Below, piece by piece: positions 1-9,487 of a DNA stretch of 61,690 bases. How positions within the stretch are numbered: position 1 is the stretch's first letter; each line of letters starts with the position of its first letter. A program made the translations under genes and the position numbers. The stretch spans positions 1 to 61,690 of the forward strand of contig NZ_BAAADV010000005.1 in NCBI RefSeq assembly GCF_039522665.1. Direction: 5' to 3'. Below the pieces are notes generated by a model that saw nothing but the letters and a program-made list of their open reading frames with translations, ran no database searches and was not told where the DNA came from. Source of the stretch: Natronoarchaeum mannanilyticum (GTDB taxonomy: Archaea > Halobacteriota > Halobacteria > Halobacteriales > Natronoarchaeaceae).

Positions 1-11
1 TTTCTCCCGAA

Positions 12-1499
12 TCAGTTCTCGCCGTCCGCGTCACCTGCGTCGCCGACGGAACTCCCGAGGACGCGAGCGGCGCCGCCGACGCCCGCGGCGGCGGCCAGGA
101 CGCCGAACCCGGGCGAGCCGTCGCTCGAGTTCCCGTCGGAGCTGTTACCGGAATCCTCGGTGGAACCGTCGCCGGAACCGCTCGCGGCCGTCTCCTCGTC
201 GGATCCGCCACCCGAATCGGCGTCGCCGTCCGCGTTCGGGTCGCCGCCGCTTTCCAGCTCGTCCCCGCCCTCGAGATCGTCCGGGCCCACCGGCTCGCGC
301 TCATCGTCTCCGCCGGAGTCGTCGCCGCCGAGCGCCGCCGGGCCGCCGTCCCACGCGTCGTTGTGTCCGAGCGTGCCTAGACGGACGCGGGAGCCGTCGC
401 TTCCAGCGTCGCCCTCGGCCTCGAACGCTTCGAGGTACCCCTCTTCGCCGCCGACGTAGACGACGCCGTCGGCGACCGTCGCGCCCGTCGGCGACTCGTT
501 GGCCGTTTCGACGGTCCACAGCCGGTCGCCGCTCTCGGCGTCGATCGCGTGCAGCCTTCCCGAGGTCGGGGTGGTGTACACGGTCCCCCCGGCGACCGTC
601 GGCGGGGCGCCGAAGTTGCCGTCGTGGTCGACCGCCCACCGCTGGTCGCCGCCCTCCACCGCGAAGGCGTGGAGCGTTCCCTCCCACGTCGTCGCGAAGG
701 CCGTCCCGTCCGCGACGGTCATCACGTCGAACACGCCGGCGCTCGCGTCGGCGCTCCACGACGTCCGCCCGCTCTCGGCGTCGATCCGGTAGACTCTGGC
801 CTCGCTGTCGCCGACGAACACCGAGCCGGCGGCGACCGTCGGCGCACTCTGGACGTAGCCCGACGTCGTCGTCTGCCACACCTCCTCGCCGGTTTCGGCG
901 TCGATCGCGAAGACGCCCCGATCGTCGCTGTCTAGCACGCTCGGATTGCTGCCGACGAACACGGTCCCGCCGGCGACCGTCGGCGAACTCGCGCCCATCT
1001 CGGCGGTTCGGAACTCCCAGCGCTGGTCGCCGGTCTCGGCGTCGAGCGCGACGACCGTGTTCGCGTTCCCCACGTAGACCGTTGCGCCCGCCTCCGAGTC
1101 CTCGCCGCCGGCGACGACCGTCGGCGACGTCTCGACGGCCCCGCCGAGCGGCTGCTCCCACATCGTATCGCCGGTTTCGGCGTCGAGCGCGCGGATTCCG
1201 GATCTATCGTCGACGTAGACCGTTCCGTCGACGACGGTCGGCGACGTGTCGATCGAACCCATGTCCGTCGTCCACTGCTCGTCGGCGGTCCGGGCGTCGA
1301 GCGCGTACAGCCGGCTACCGCCGCCCGCGTACACCGTCCCGTCGACGATCGTCGGCGGACCGCCGATCGACCCGTTCGTCTCGACCGACCACTCGCTATC
1401 GTCGGGAGCGATCGCGCCGCCGATGGCGCTCGTCGTCCCGAGGCCGGCGAGCCCGAGTCCGACGCCGCAACACCGCGTCAGAAAGGATCGACGTCTCAT
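12..1499 (-). CDS. Secreted PQQ-like beta-propeller repeat protein
   Basis: This 495-aa protein is made of repeated units of the form 'YALDAxTGDxxW...SPTVVDGTVYVG', about seven or eight between residues 30 and 390. That is the PQQ-binding-like (BamB/pyrrolo-quinoline quinone) beta-propeller signature. The N-terminus MRRRSFLTRCCGVGLGLAGL carries a twin-arginine export signal. After the propeller comes an acidic Gly/Ser/Asp-rich linker (about 390-465) and then 'SPGFGVLAAAAGVGGAA', which resembles a PGF-CTERM sorting segment. The segment is followed by a longer acidic tail than usual, so processing by archaeosortase is uncertain. The protein should act outside the cell membrane. Its substrate is unknown, since such propellers are often protein scaffolds and not quinone enzymes. 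It is transcribed away from the bio genes. Confidence 0.85.
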   Translation of the reverse strand: MRRRSFLTRCCGVGLGLAGLGTTSAIGGAIAPDDSEWSVETNGSIGGPPTIVDGTVYAGGGSRLYALDARTADEQWTTDMGSIDTSPTVVDGTVYVDDRSGIRALDAETGDTMWEQPLGGAVETSPTVVAGGEDSEAGATVYVGNANTVVALDAETGDQRWEFRTAEMGASSPTVAGGTVFVGSNPSVLDSDDRGVFAIDAETGEEVWQTTTSGYVQSAPTVAAGSVFVGDSEARVYRIDAESGRTSWSADASAGVFDVMTVADGTAFATTWEGTLHAFAVEGGDQRWAVDHDGNFGAPPTVAGGTVYTTPTSGRLHAIDAESGDRLWTVETANESPTGATVADGVVYVGGEEGYLEAFEAEGDAGSDGSRVRLGTLGHNDAWDGGPAALGGDDSGGDDEREPVGPDDLEGGDELESGGDPNADGDADSGGGSDEETAASGSGDGSTEDSGNSSDGNSSDGSPGFGVLAAAAGVGGAARVLGSSVGDAGDADGEN

Positions 1500-1782
1500 A
1501 TTTCACCGAACAGACAGTAATCTGATAAGCCTTTGGAGTCCCGCACGTTTGACCGCGGTCGACGGGATCGTCCGGCGACGTGACTGCGGGTCAGCGGTCA
1601 GTTGTCGTCGACAGGCGCAGCCGGATGCCGGCAACCGGAAGTGAGAAAGGCTTTATCACAGGAGCCGCAGGAGCCACTCATCGAAGGATAGCGCCGGGAT
1701 CCAGTGTTCCGGCGCGTCGCAACTGAGCTATGACGGGCGAACACGAGTCGATCGGTCGAGACGAGCCACGGGGGACCGAGCG
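1500..1782. promoter_or_regulatory. Divergent intergenic region with a bioF-side TATA-like box
   Basis: This spacer separates the divergent PQQ-repeat gene and bioF. A TATA-like CTTTATC occurs at 1651-1657 on the plus strand, which would put a start site near 1680. The bio transcript would then carry a leader of about 100 nt. That is unusual for haloarchaea, where leaderless starts dominate. No clear biotin-repressor palindrome was recognised. Confidence 0.35.
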
Positions 1783-1786
1783 GTGA
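1730..1786 (+). CDS. Possible 18-aa leader peptide overlapping the bioF start
   Basis: An ATG at 1730 opens an 18-codon frame (MTGEHESIGRDEPRGTER) that ends TGA at 1784-1786. The stop overlaps the bioF GTG in the arrangement GTGA. A stop-start overlap of this kind is how translationally coupled genes look, so the peptide could be a leader ORF feeding ribosomes to bioF. It is short and may be chance. Nothing about its sequence suggests a function. Confidence 0.25.
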   Translation: MTGEHESIGRDEPRGTER

Positions 1787-3039
1787 GCGACGAGTACGAA
1801 TCCGGCGGCGCTCGTCCGCCCGGCCCGCTCGACGGCGACCGCGGGTTCGATCTCGCGGGACGCCTCGCGGACCGCGAACGCCGCGATCTCCGTCGTGAAC
1901 TCTCGCCCGCGGACCGCGTCGCCGAGCGCGCGCAGTTCGCGCCGGCCTCGGGCGGCGACCTCCCGGTGCTCGACGGCGAGGAGCGCCTCGTGTTCGCGTC
2001 GAACAACTACCTCGGGCTGACGAACGACGACCGGGTCGTCGAGGCGGCCGCCGACGCCGCCGAGGTCGTCGGCACCGGCGCGGGCGCGAGCCGACTCCTC
2101 ACCGGCGACACGCTGGTCCATCGCGACCTGGAGGATCGCCTCGCCGAGAGCAAACAGACCGACCGGGCGCTGGCGTTCTCGTCGGGCTACGCCGCCAACG
2201 TCGGCACGATCGCGGCGCTGGACCCGGACGTGATCTTCTCGGACGAGTACAACCACGCCAGCATCGTCGACGCCTGCAGGCTCTCGGGCGCCGAGGTGAT
2301 CGTCTACGACCACTGCGACGCCGAGGATCTGGCGGCGAAGCTCGGCGACGCGGCGCGAGATCCGGGGACGACCGACGGCTCGTGGCTGATCGTCACCGAT
2401 TCGGTGTTCAGCATGGACGGCGACGTGGCGCCGCTGTCGGACGTCTGCGACCTGGCCGAGCAGGCCGGCGCGTGGGTGATGGTCGACGAGGCCCACGCCA
2501 CCGGCCTCTACGAGGGCGGCGGCGGCATCGTCCAGCGCGAGGGCCTCTCCGATCGCGTCGACGTCCAGCTGGGGACGCTCTCGAAGGCGCTGGCGAGCCA
2601 GGGCGGGTTCGTCGCCGGCGACGACGATCTGATCGAGTACCTCGTCAACGCGGCCCGCTCGTTCGTCTTCTCGACCGGACTGACCCCGCCGGCCGCCGCC
2701 GCGGCCTCGGAGGCGCTCCACCTCGCCCGAACGACGGACCGGCGCGACCGGCTCTGGCGGAGCGTCGAGTTCCTGCGCGAGGGGCTGACCGACTTGGGCT
2801 ACGAGGTGCCCGGCGAGACGCAGATCCTCCCCGTCCTCGTCGGCGACCGAGGTGACGCGCTGGCCCTGGCCGACGCGCTGTACGACCGCGGCGTCGTCGC
2901 GCCGGCGATCCGCCCGCCGACGGTGCCCGAGGGCACCAGCCGGATCCGCGTCGCGCCGATGGCGACCCACGCGGCGCACGATCTGGAACGCTGTCTCGAC
3001 GCGTTCCGCGAAGCCGGCCGGGAGGTGGGCGTGCTGTGA
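1783..3039 (+). CDS. bioF: 8-amino-7-oxononanoate synthase
   Basis: The 418-aa product is a fold-type I PLP enzyme of the alpha-oxoamine synthase family. BioF condenses pimeloyl thioester with alanine to give 8-amino-7-oxononanoate, the first committed step of biotin ring assembly. Visible motifs are the 'FASNNYLGLTND' N-terminal signature, the 'TGAGASRLLTG' loop, 'SDEYNHASIVDACRLSGAE', 'DSVFSMDGD', the cofactor-binding 'VDEAHATG' and 'GTLSKALASQGGF' with the PLP lysine. The first in-frame start is GTG at 1783, which gives a N-terminus somewhat longer than the family core. bioD follows after 31 nt on the same strand, so the two probably form an operon. Neither bioA nor bioB is in the window. 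Confidence 0.93.
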   Translation: MSDEYESGGARPPGPLDGDRGFDLAGRLADRERRDLRRELSPADRVAERAQFAPASGGDLPVLDGEERLVFASNNYLGLTNDDRVVEAAADAAEVVGTGAGASRLLTGDTLVHRDLEDRLAESKQTDRALAFSSGYAANVGTIAALDPDVIFSDEYNHASIVDACRLSGAEVIVYDHCDAEDLAAKLGDAARDPGTTDGSWLIVTDSVFSMDGDVAPLSDVCDLAEQAGAWVMVDEAHATGLYEGGGGIVQREGLSDRVDVQLGTLSKALASQGGFVAGDDDLIEYLVNAARSFVFSTGLTPPAAAAASEALHLARTTDRRDRLWRSVEFLREGLTDLGYEVPGETQILPVLVGDRGDALALADALYDRGVVAPAIRPPTVPEGTSRIRVAPMATHAAHDLERCLDAFREAGREVGVL

Positions 3040-3070
3040 GCGACGCCGTGCCCGTCCCCCGAAGCGATCC

Positions 3071-3754
3071 ATGACTCGCGGCCTGTTCGTCGCCGGCACC
3101 GACACCGGCGTCGGAAAGACCGTCGTCACCGCCGGGCTGACGGGCTGGCTGCGCGACGCCGGCGTCGAAGCGCACGCGGTCAAACCGGCCCAGACCGGCT
3201 ATCCGCCGGACGACGACGCGGCGTTCGTGGCCGACGCCTGCGGCGACGCCGACGCGGCGACCTGCCTCGAACGGCTCGAACCGCCGCTCGCGCCCCGGGT
3301 CGCCGCGGAGCGCGAAGATGTCGACCTCTCCTACGACGCCGTTCGCGAGGGCTGCGAGCGCGTGCTCTCGGATCCGGCGGTCGACGCCGGCATCGTCGAG
3401 GGGATCGGCGGCCTCCGGGTCCCGCTTGCGGGCGAGCGCGAGGTGATCGACCTCGTCGCCGACCTCGGCCTTCCGACCGTGGTCGTCGCGCGCTCGGGGC
3501 TCGGAACGCTGAATCACACCGCGCTGACCGTCGAAGCGCTGGAGCGTCGCGGCGTCGACGTGGCGGCGATCTTCCTCAACGAGTACGAGGGTGCGAGCGT
3601 CGCCGAGCGGACGAATCCCGCCGAGATCGAGCGCATGACCGGCGTCCGCGTCGAGACGGTGCCGCCGCTGGATCTGTCGGATCCGTCCGGGGCGATCGAC
3701 GGGCTCCGGGACGCCGCCGGCGAGTGGTCGCCGGTCGACGCTATCGAGGATTGA
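3071..3754 (+). CDS. bioD: ATP-dependent dethiobiotin synthetase
   Basis: The 227-aa product starts MTRGLFVAGTDTGVGKTVV. 'GTDTGVGKT' is the P-loop of BioD, which closes the ureido ring of dethiobiotin from 7,8-diaminopelargonate, CO2 and ATP. 'VKPAQTGY' and 'IVEGIGGLRVPL' match the conserved substrate and Mg-binding loops. The open frame extends upstream into bioF, but the family N-terminus and the spacing select ATG 3071. It is cotranscribed with bioF. It ends 6 nt before the convergent histidine kinase gene. Confidence 0.92.
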   Translation: MTRGLFVAGTDTGVGKTVVTAGLTGWLRDAGVEAHAVKPAQTGYPPDDDAAFVADACGDADAATCLERLEPPLAPRVAAEREDVDLSYDAVREGCERVLSDPAVDAGIVEGIGGLRVPLAGEREVIDLVADLGLPTVVVARSGLGTLNHTALTVEALERRGVDVAAIFLNEYEGASVAERTNPAEIERMTGVRVETVPPLDLSDPSGAIDGLRDAAGEWSPVDAIED

Positions 3755-3760
3755 GCGGAG

Positions 3761-5554
3761 CTACTCCGCCGTGAACGCCACGCCGGTAACCTCGAAACTG
3801 GCACCCCCCGATTCGCTCTCGGCGGCCTCGATCCGCCAGCCGTGGGCTTCGATCGCGTTCTGTACGATCGCCAGCCCGAGCCCCGTGCCGTCGTCGCCGG
3901 TCGTGTATCCCGACTCGAAGATCTTCTCGCGGGCGTCCGGCGGAATCCCCGGCCCGTCGTCGGCGACGTAGAAGCCGTTCCGCCCCGCGGCGGCGTCGTC
4001 AAGTCGACCGACCGTGATCGTCACTGCCGGCTCGTCGACATCGTCCGCATCGCGTCCGCCGACACCGCCGTCCGACGCCGACTCGTCCGCCCCGCCGGCG
4101 CCGTCGGCGGGGGCTGCTGCAGGAGCGTCGCGCGTCGCCGGCGATTCGACGCCGTGCTCCACCGCGTTCCGAAAGAGGTTCTCGAACGCCTGCAACAGCC
4201 GGTTCTCGTCGGCCTCGACGACGCCGAGGTCGTCGTCGACACGCACCGCGGCGTCGCGGGTGTCGACGTTCGACGCCGCCGCACGGGCCACCGCCGCGAG
4301 ATCGAGGCGTTCGGTCTCCGTGACCGTCTGGCCCTGGGTGACCAGCGTCCGGACGTCCTCGATCAGGTCGTTCATTCGTTCGTGAGCCGAGCGGATTCGC
4401 CCGACGTGTTCCAGGTCGCCCGTCTCCGCGACGACGTCGAGATAGCCGTCGGCGACGTTCAGGGGATTTCGGAGGTCGTGCGCGAGCACTTCCGCAAATC
4501 TGTCGAGCTGCTCGTTTTTCCGTTCCAGCTCGCGTTCCCGGCGGCGCTGCTCGGTGACGTCGTGGACGAGCGCTATTCGGCCGATTCGCCGATCGAGATC
4601 GTCGATCAGCGGTTCGATCTCGACGTCGAAGTGGCGCGGCTCGCCGTCGGCGGCGAACGTGATCTGGCTGGTCCCGTTCCCGTCTCCGATCGCCGACGCG
4701 AGCGGGGGATGGTCGGCGAACGCCTCGTCGACGGTGGCGCCGACGAGCCGATCGTACTCCGCGCCGACGAGCCGCTCCAGTTCCGCGTTCGCGTCGAGGA
4801 CTCGATCGTTGCGGTCGACCACGGCGACGCCGCTGGGGATCCGATCGAGCACCGTGTTCCGGGCGACCGGCGTGACGTCGACGAGATCCCGCGTCCGCAT
4901 CGCCCAGAACAGCGCGACACAGCTCACGACGAAGCCGATGGGTGCCCAGTCCGCCGCCGTCGACTGGGAGAGGAACAGAGCGTTCCCGACCCACGGCGCC
5001 AGCGCGCTCAGAAACATCGCGAACGCCTGTCCGCGGTAGATCGACCGGCTGCGGTAGAGCTGTCCGAGGACGAGCAGCGACCCGGCGGCGAGCAACGCGT
5101 ACGAGTAGCTGGCGTGCGCCCAGAACGCAGGGCCGTACGTGACTTCGTATCCGTAGAGCGACGCCACCGGTTCGACGCTCGCCCACACCAGGTGGTGAGC
5201 CCCGTTCGTCCAGACGAGCGCGTTGATCGCCACCGGTTCGATCGCCAGCAGGCCGACGGTCGGCAGCTTGAGATACCGTTCCCGCCCCGAGTACTCCAGC
5301 GTCAGGACGAACCAGAAGGTCCCGCCGACCACGATGCCGAGGTAGGCCAACTTACCCCAGAACACGGAGGCGTCGTACCCTTCCACCAGAACCTGTGCCA
5401 GCGTCGCGAACGCCCAGATCCCGGCCCCGAGCGACAGGCCGACCAGCGGCGTCGCTCCGGGGCTGGGTCGGTGGCGCCAGGCCAGCGCGGCTATCGCGAG
5501 GCACAGCGCGACGCCGATTCCGAGGAGCGACGTGTAGAGCGGTGGTCCGATCAT
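3761..5554 (-). CDS. Membrane-bound sensor histidine kinase (7TM-PAS-HisKA-HATPase)
   Basis: The 597-aa protein has seven predicted membrane segments in residues 1-220, resembling the histidine-kinase N-terminal 7TM sensor region. A PAS domain follows at about 230-335. The HisKA box '[11 protein letters not shown]' places the phosphorylated His near residue 359. An HATPase_c domain shows an N box '[10 protein letters not shown]' and G boxes 'DDGPGIPP' and 'GTGLGLAIV'. An acidic, low-complexity insert of roughly 45 residues lies between the N box and the next strand of the ATPase domain. No response regulator is adjacent, as is common for haloarchaeal kinases. The sensed signal is unknown. The gene is convergent with bioFD. 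Confidence 0.9.
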   Translation of the reverse strand: MIGPPLYTSLLGIGVALCLAIAALAWRHRPSPGATPLVGLSLGAGIWAFATLAQVLVEGYDASVFWGKLAYLGIVVGGTFWFVLTLEYSGRERYLKLPTVGLLAIEPVAINALVWTNGAHHLVWASVEPVASLYGYEVTYGPAFWAHASYSYALLAAGSLLVLGQLYRSRSIYRGQAFAMFLSALAPWVGNALFLSQSTAADWAPIGFVVSCVALFWAMRTRDLVDVTPVARNTVLDRIPSGVAVVDRNDRVLDANAELERLVGAEYDRLVGATVDEAFADHPPLASAIGDGNGTSQITFAADGEPRHFDVEIEPLIDDLDRRIGRIALVHDVTEQRRRERELERKNEQLDRFAEVLAHDLRNPLNVADGYLDVVAETGDLEHVGRIRSAHERMNDLIEDVRTLVTQGQTVTETERLDLAAVARAAASNVDTRDAAVRVDDDLGVVEADENRLLQAFENLFRNAVEHGVESPATRDAPAAAPADGAGGADESASDGGVGGRDADDVDEPAVTITVGRLDDAAAGRNGFYVADDGPGIPPDAREKIFESGYTTGDDGTGLGLAIVQNAIEAHGWRIEAAESESGGASFEVTGVAFTAE

Positions 5555-5717
5555 TGCGAGGCGTCCCCGGACGGAAGGGATATATCTATCGACTCCCTGT
5601 TACTAGCGAGTCCTATTAAAAAGAGTGGCCGCCAGGGGTATCGCTTCCGCCCCGAGGCGCGGCGTGATCCCTCGTAGCGGCGCCGCGACGCAGACGATCC
5701 GCTCGCCGCACCGTCTC

Positions 5718-6101
5718 TCAGGCGATCTGATCCTCGTACTCCTCGGCCGACAGCAGGTCGTCGAGGTCGCTCTCGTCCTCCAACTCGACCTCCAGCATCC
5801 ACCCCTCGCCGTAGGGGTCGTCGTTGACGAGTTCCGGCGTGTCGAACAGCTCCTCGTTGATCGCGGTGACCTCGCCGCCGACCGGGGCGTACAGGTCCGA
5901 GACGGCCTTGATGCTCTCGACCACGCCGAACTCCTCGCCCGCCGTGATCTCGTCGCCCTCATCGGGCAGTTCGACGAACACCACGTCGCCGAGTTCGTCC
6001 TGCGCGAAGTCCGAGATGCCTACGCGGACGGCGTCTCCGTCGCGGTGCGCCCACTCGTGTGATTCCAGATACCGGCGGTCGTCGGGGATCTCGAAGCTCA
6101 T
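5718..6101 (-). CDS. gcvH: Glycine cleavage system H protein
   Basis: This 127-aa carrier protein shuttles the aminomethyl group on a lipoyl-lysine between GcvP, GcvT and the dihydrolipoyl dehydrogenase. The lipoylation site is seen in '[14 protein letters not shown]' (the Lys of ESIKAVS). 'YLESHEWA' at the N-terminus and '[13 protein letters not shown]' are family hallmarks, and the length is normal. Its ATG overlaps the gcvT stop by 4 nt (ATGA), so gcvT-gcvH is a translationally coupled operon. The P-protein genes lie about 24 kb away at 29.9-32.8 kb. Confidence 0.96.
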   Translation of the reverse strand: MSFEIPDDRRYLESHEWAHRDGDAVRVGISDFAQDELGDVVFVELPDEGDEITAGEEFGVVESIKAVSDLYAPVGGEVTAINEELFDTPELVNDDPYGEGWMLEVELEDESDLDDLLSAEEYEDQIA

Positions 6102-7204
6102 CTATCGAGGAAGTTCGGGGACTCGACCCTTGCCTTTTTCGCCTGGCCGCGGACCTCGACGCGGACGTCCGTGCCGGCGTCGGCGCGCTCGACGTCGACG
6201 TAGCCCAGCCCGATCGGTTCCGAGAGCGTCGGGCTCATCGTCCCGCTGGTGACCTCGCCGATCCGCTCGCCGTCGGCGGTCGTCACCGGGTAGCCGTGGC
6301 GCGGGACGCCCCGATCGAGCAGCCGGATGCCGACGAAGCGCTGGGCGGGCCCCGCCTCCTTCGCGCTCGCCAGGGCGTCGCGCCCGACGAACTCGGTGTC
6401 GAGGTCGACGGCGAAGCCGACGCCGGCCTCGTAGGGATTGCGCGGGTTCTCTTCCGGATCGAAGTCCTGACCCGCCAGCAGGAACCCGGCCTCGATCCGG
6501 AGGGTGTCGCGCGCGCCGAGCCCGCAGGGCTGGCAGTCGAAGGCGTCCCAGACCGTTTCGGCGTCCTCCCACGGCGCGAGCACCTCGAAGCCGTCCTCGC
6601 CCGTGTAGCCGGTGTTCGAGAGCAGGCACTCGACGCCCGCGATCGACCGGTAGTCGGCCTCGAATCGCCCGAGATCGTCGACCGCCTCGTCGTCGGCGTC
6701 CGCAGCGTCGACGGCGTCGGCGACGAGCCCCGGCGCGTCGGGGCCCTGCACGGCGAACATCGCGTACGTCTCGGTGCGGTTCTCGACGGTGGCGTCGAGC
6801 CCCCACTCGTCGCGGCGGCGCGTCCACCGATCTAGCATCTGTTGATCGTGGCCCGCGTTCGGGACGAACAGGTACTCGGGCGTCTCGCTCGGCAGCCGGT
6901 AGACGACCGTGTCGTCGAGGATGATCCCCTCGTCGTCGGTGATCATCGAGTACTGGACGTCGCCCGGGTCGAGCGCGGCGACGTCGTTCGAGGTGAGCCG
7001 CTGCATCAACGCTTCGGCGTCGGGCCCGCCGACCTCGATCTCGCTCATGTGCGAGACGTCGAAGATCCCCGCCGCCTCGCGGACCGCCCGGTGCTCGGTC
7101 GTGATCGACTCGAACTCGACCGGCATCTCCCACCCGCCGAACTCGGTGGCGTCGGCGCCGGCCGCCTCGTGGACCGCCGCGAGCGGCGGCTGTCGTAGCG
7201 ACAT
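6098..7204 (-). CDS. gcvT: Aminomethyltransferase (glycine cleavage T protein)
   Basis: The 368-aa product transfers the methylene group from aminomethyl-lipoyl-GcvH to tetrahydrofolate and releases ammonia. The family signatures are '[12 protein letters not shown]', '[13 protein letters not shown]', '[18 protein letters not shown]' and the C-terminal '[12 protein letters not shown]'. Length and architecture (GCV_T followed by GCV_T_C) are normal for archaea. It is the first gene of the gcvT-gcvH pair and is divergent from the NYN-domain gene. A role in one-carbon supply is known for the family. Confidence 0.95.
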   Translation of the reverse strand: MSLRQPPLAAVHEAAGADATEFGGWEMPVEFESITTEHRAVREAAGIFDVSHMSEIEVGGPDAEALMQRLTSNDVAALDPGDVQYSMITDDEGIILDDTVVYRLPSETPEYLFVPNAGHDQQMLDRWTRRRDEWGLDATVENRTETYAMFAVQGPDAPGLVADAVDAADADDEAVDDLGRFEADYRSIAGVECLLSNTGYTGEDGFEVLAPWEDAETVWDAFDCQPCGLGARDTLRIEAGFLLAGQDFDPEENPRNPYEAGVGFAVDLDTEFVGRDALASAKEAGPAQRFVGIRLLDRGVPRHGYPVTTADGERIGEVTSGTMSPTLSEPIGLGYVDVERADAGTDVRVEVRGQAKKARVESPNFLDR

Positions 7205-7343
7205 ACTCGACCGGTCGCGCGCCCGTGAGTAATGCTTTGCGCGTCGCCGCGCTGCGTCTCTCGCTCGGCCGCTCCGCGCCGCTCCGCCGCGGCGTCCCGC
7301 CGCCGACCGTCACACCTATCCAGCGACGCCGGAAACGGAGACC

Positions 7344-7904
7344 ATGATCGAGCAACTGCTGGCCCTCCGCGATCGGCTGGGCGGCGGGGGCGGCGACGCC
7401 GCGTCGGCGACCCGCGCCGAGAACGGGGCTGGCGACGACGAAGACGGTGCAGGCGATGCTGACGCTGCGGCCGCGACCGACGCCGACGAGCGCCCGCGCG
7501 TCGGCCTGTTCGTCGACGGCCCGAACGTCCTCCGCGACGAGTTCGACGTCGACCTCGACGACGTGCGCGACTCCGCGGAGGAGTTCGGCCAGCTCGGCAT
7601 CGCGCGGCTCTACCTCGACGAGCACGCCACGCCGGGGCTGATCCAGGCCGCCGAGGCCCGCGGCTACGAGGTCGTGATCACGAGCGGCGACGTCGACGTC
7701 AAGCTCGCCATCGACGCCAGCGAGTCCGCGGTACGGGACGAGATCGACGTGCTGGCGATCGCCTCGCGCGACACGGACTTCAAGCCCGTCATCGAGACCG
7801 CGGGCCGCAACGGCGTCCGGACCGTCGCCATCGCGCCGGGCACCCACGGTCGCTCGGACGCGCTGCGCAACGCGGCGAACGACGACGTGCTGCTCGGGGA
7901 GTGA
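7344..7904 (+). CDS. NYN domain (LabA/DUF88-like) putative ribonuclease
   Basis: This 186-aa protein has a variable acidic N-terminus (about 50 residues). A NYN/PIN-like domain follows, beginning 'VGLFVDGPNVLRDEF'. The acidic residues of that strand, of 'SGDVDVKLAIDA' and of 'IASRDTDFKPVIE' form the expected metal-binding cluster of the PIN-like nuclease fold. It matches the archaeal TIGR00288-type group as I remember it. The activity is presumed RNA cleavage or RNA binding, but no substrate is known. It is divergent from gcvT and convergent with the DsrE gene. Confidence 0.8.
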   Translation: MIEQLLALRDRLGGGGGDAASATRAENGAGDDEDGAGDADAAAATDADERPRVGLFVDGPNVLRDEFDVDLDDVRDSAEEFGQLGIARLYLDEHATPGLIQAAEARGYEVVITSGDVDVKLAIDASESAVRDEIDVLAIASRDTDFKPVIETAGRNGVRTVAIAPGTHGRSDALRNAANDDVLLGE

Positions 7905-7959
7905 GACCGGCTTTTCGGGGCTGCGCTCGGATCCGCGTCGCGACGCCGCCCCGAGAATT

Positions 7960-8298
7960 CTACGGCCGAATGTAGGAGTAGCCCTCGTCCTGCAGTCGAG
8001 TGAGTTCGCCCGCGCCCGACGGTACCGCCTCGACGCCGTCGACGAGATCAGTTTCGTCGAGATCCTCCATGTCGAGCGTGTTGCCGCAGGCCTTGAACGC
8101 GACGCCGTCGTCGAGCAGCGATCGGACGTGGTCGCTCCCCTCGCCGTCGGATTTGAGGGGCTCGATGCCGTCGGCCTGCGCGATGACCTCGATCGCGTCC
8201 ATGTCGACCGAGTCGTCCTCCGTGAGGTTCTCGGCGATCGTGAGCGCTGTTTTCCGGTTCTCTGGGTCGCTCTGGATGAGGTGGAACACTGTCTGCAT
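7960..8298 (-). CDS. DsrE/DsrF-like family protein
   Basis: The 112-aa product starts MQTVFHLIQSDPENRKTAL, chosen because the DsrE fold begins with this first strand. The frame is open much further upstream but is non-homologous there. 'VIAQADGIEPLKSD', 'VAFKACGNTLDMEDL' and 'VPSGAGELTRLQDEGYSYIRP' match small DsrE-like proteins. One conserved Cys lies in 'ACGNT', where sulfur-relay members carry their active cysteine. Function as a sulfur-transfer or peroxiredoxin-like protein is an inference from the family. Confidence 0.82.
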   Translation of the reverse strand: MQTVFHLIQSDPENRKTALTIAENLTEDDSVDMDAIEVIAQADGIEPLKSDGEGSDHVRSLLDDGVAFKACGNTLDMEDLDETDLVDGVEAVPSGAGELTRLQDEGYSYIRP

Positions 8299-8448
8299 GC
8301 ACTGCAGGTTCCACGGGTCGGTCAATAGTCGTGGTGCGTACGCGAGCGGGAACTTTCGGAACGGCCGATACGGTTTCGGAGCGATCGCGACGCCCGTCGA
8401 CGCCCCGAAGCGAAGCGCTTTCCCGCCCGTACGGCCCACCTCTCGCCC

Positions 8449-9324
8449 ATGGAGGATCTGGACACGCCGGTGCTGGACGACCACATGCACCTCGACCCCG
8501 ACCACGGGCGGGGGATCGACGCCGTCGAGGACTTCGCGCGCCTCGGCGGGACGCACCTGCTGGTGGTCAACAAGCCGTCCTGGCACCTCGGCGTCGAGCC
8601 CGGCGATCCCGACGCGGTCGACCCCGAAGCGGCGGGCGAGGAGTTCCGCGAAGTGTTCGAGCGCACGATCGAGGTCGTCGAGCGCGCGAGCGACGTCCTC
8701 GACGGCCGGGCGTGGCCGGTGCTCGGCGTCCACCCCGGGCTGATCAGCCGGCTCGTCGACGAGCGCGGGTTCGCGCCCGAGGACGCGCGGGACGTGATGC
8801 GGGCCGGGATCGACGTCGCGGCCGAGTACGTCGCCGACGGGTCGGCGCTCGCGCTCAAGTCCGGTCGGCCCCACTACGAGGTGTCGGACGCCGTCTGGGA
8901 CGCCTCGAACGCCGTGATGCGCCGGGCGTTCGAGTGCGGCGCCGAACTCGGGTGTGCCGTTCAGCTCCACGCCGAGGCGAGCGAGGACATGACCGAGGTT
9001 GCCGAGTGGGCCGAGGACGCCGGTCTCCCGGCGGACCGAGTGGTCAAGCACTACGCGGGCGGGCGCCTCGCCGGGCCGATCCCGAGCGTGATGAGCGAGA
9101 AGGATCGGCTGCGCGTCGCGGCCGAGTCCGGCGAGCCGTTCCTGATGGAGACCGACTTCGTCGACGATCCCGACCGCCCGGGCGCGGTGCTGGGCCCCAA
9201 AACCGTCCCCCGGCGCGTCCGCTGGCTGCTCGACGAGGGCCACGAGGACGCCGTCCGGCGGGCACACGTCGAGACGCCGCGCGCGGTGTACGGCATCGAC
9301 ACGGTCGGGACGCTCGGGGAGTGA
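8449..9324 (+). CDS. TatD-like metal-dependent hydrolase
   Basis: The 291-aa protein has the amidohydrolase/TatD metal-site order: 'LDDHMHLDPDHG' (HxH), 'VLGVHPGLI', 'AVQLHAEASED', 'VVKHYAGG' and 'METDFVDDP' (the final Asp). It belongs with archaeal TatD-related hydrolases, which act on nucleic acid or small substrates. The exact substrate cannot be told. The C-terminus 'ETPRAVYGID' is conserved in the haloarchaeal group. It is divergent from the DsrE gene across a 150-nt gap. Confidence 0.85.
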   Translation: MEDLDTPVLDDHMHLDPDHGRGIDAVEDFARLGGTHLLVVNKPSWHLGVEPGDPDAVDPEAAGEEFREVFERTIEVVERASDVLDGRAWPVLGVHPGLISRLVDERGFAPEDARDVMRAGIDVAAEYVADGSALALKSGRPHYEVSDAVWDASNAVMRRAFECGAELGCAVQLHAEASEDMTEVAEWAEDAGLPADRVVKHYAGGRLAGPIPSVMSEKDRLRVAAESGEPFLMETDFVDDPDRPGAVLGPKTVPRRVRWLLDEGHEDAVRRAHVETPRAVYGIDTVGTLGE

Positions 9325-9487
9325 CCTGCCGCTCGCCGCCGCTGATCGGCGCGGGGTTCAAGCTTGTCGCCGCGCTCTAAAACGCCCCGAATTCGTTCGA
9401 TTTCGGCGCCCGTGGGCGATCTATAGCCGAAACCGCCCCGGCTGGCGGAGAGAAAGGGTTTTCAGGGCGCCAGCGTACGGTAAAAGT

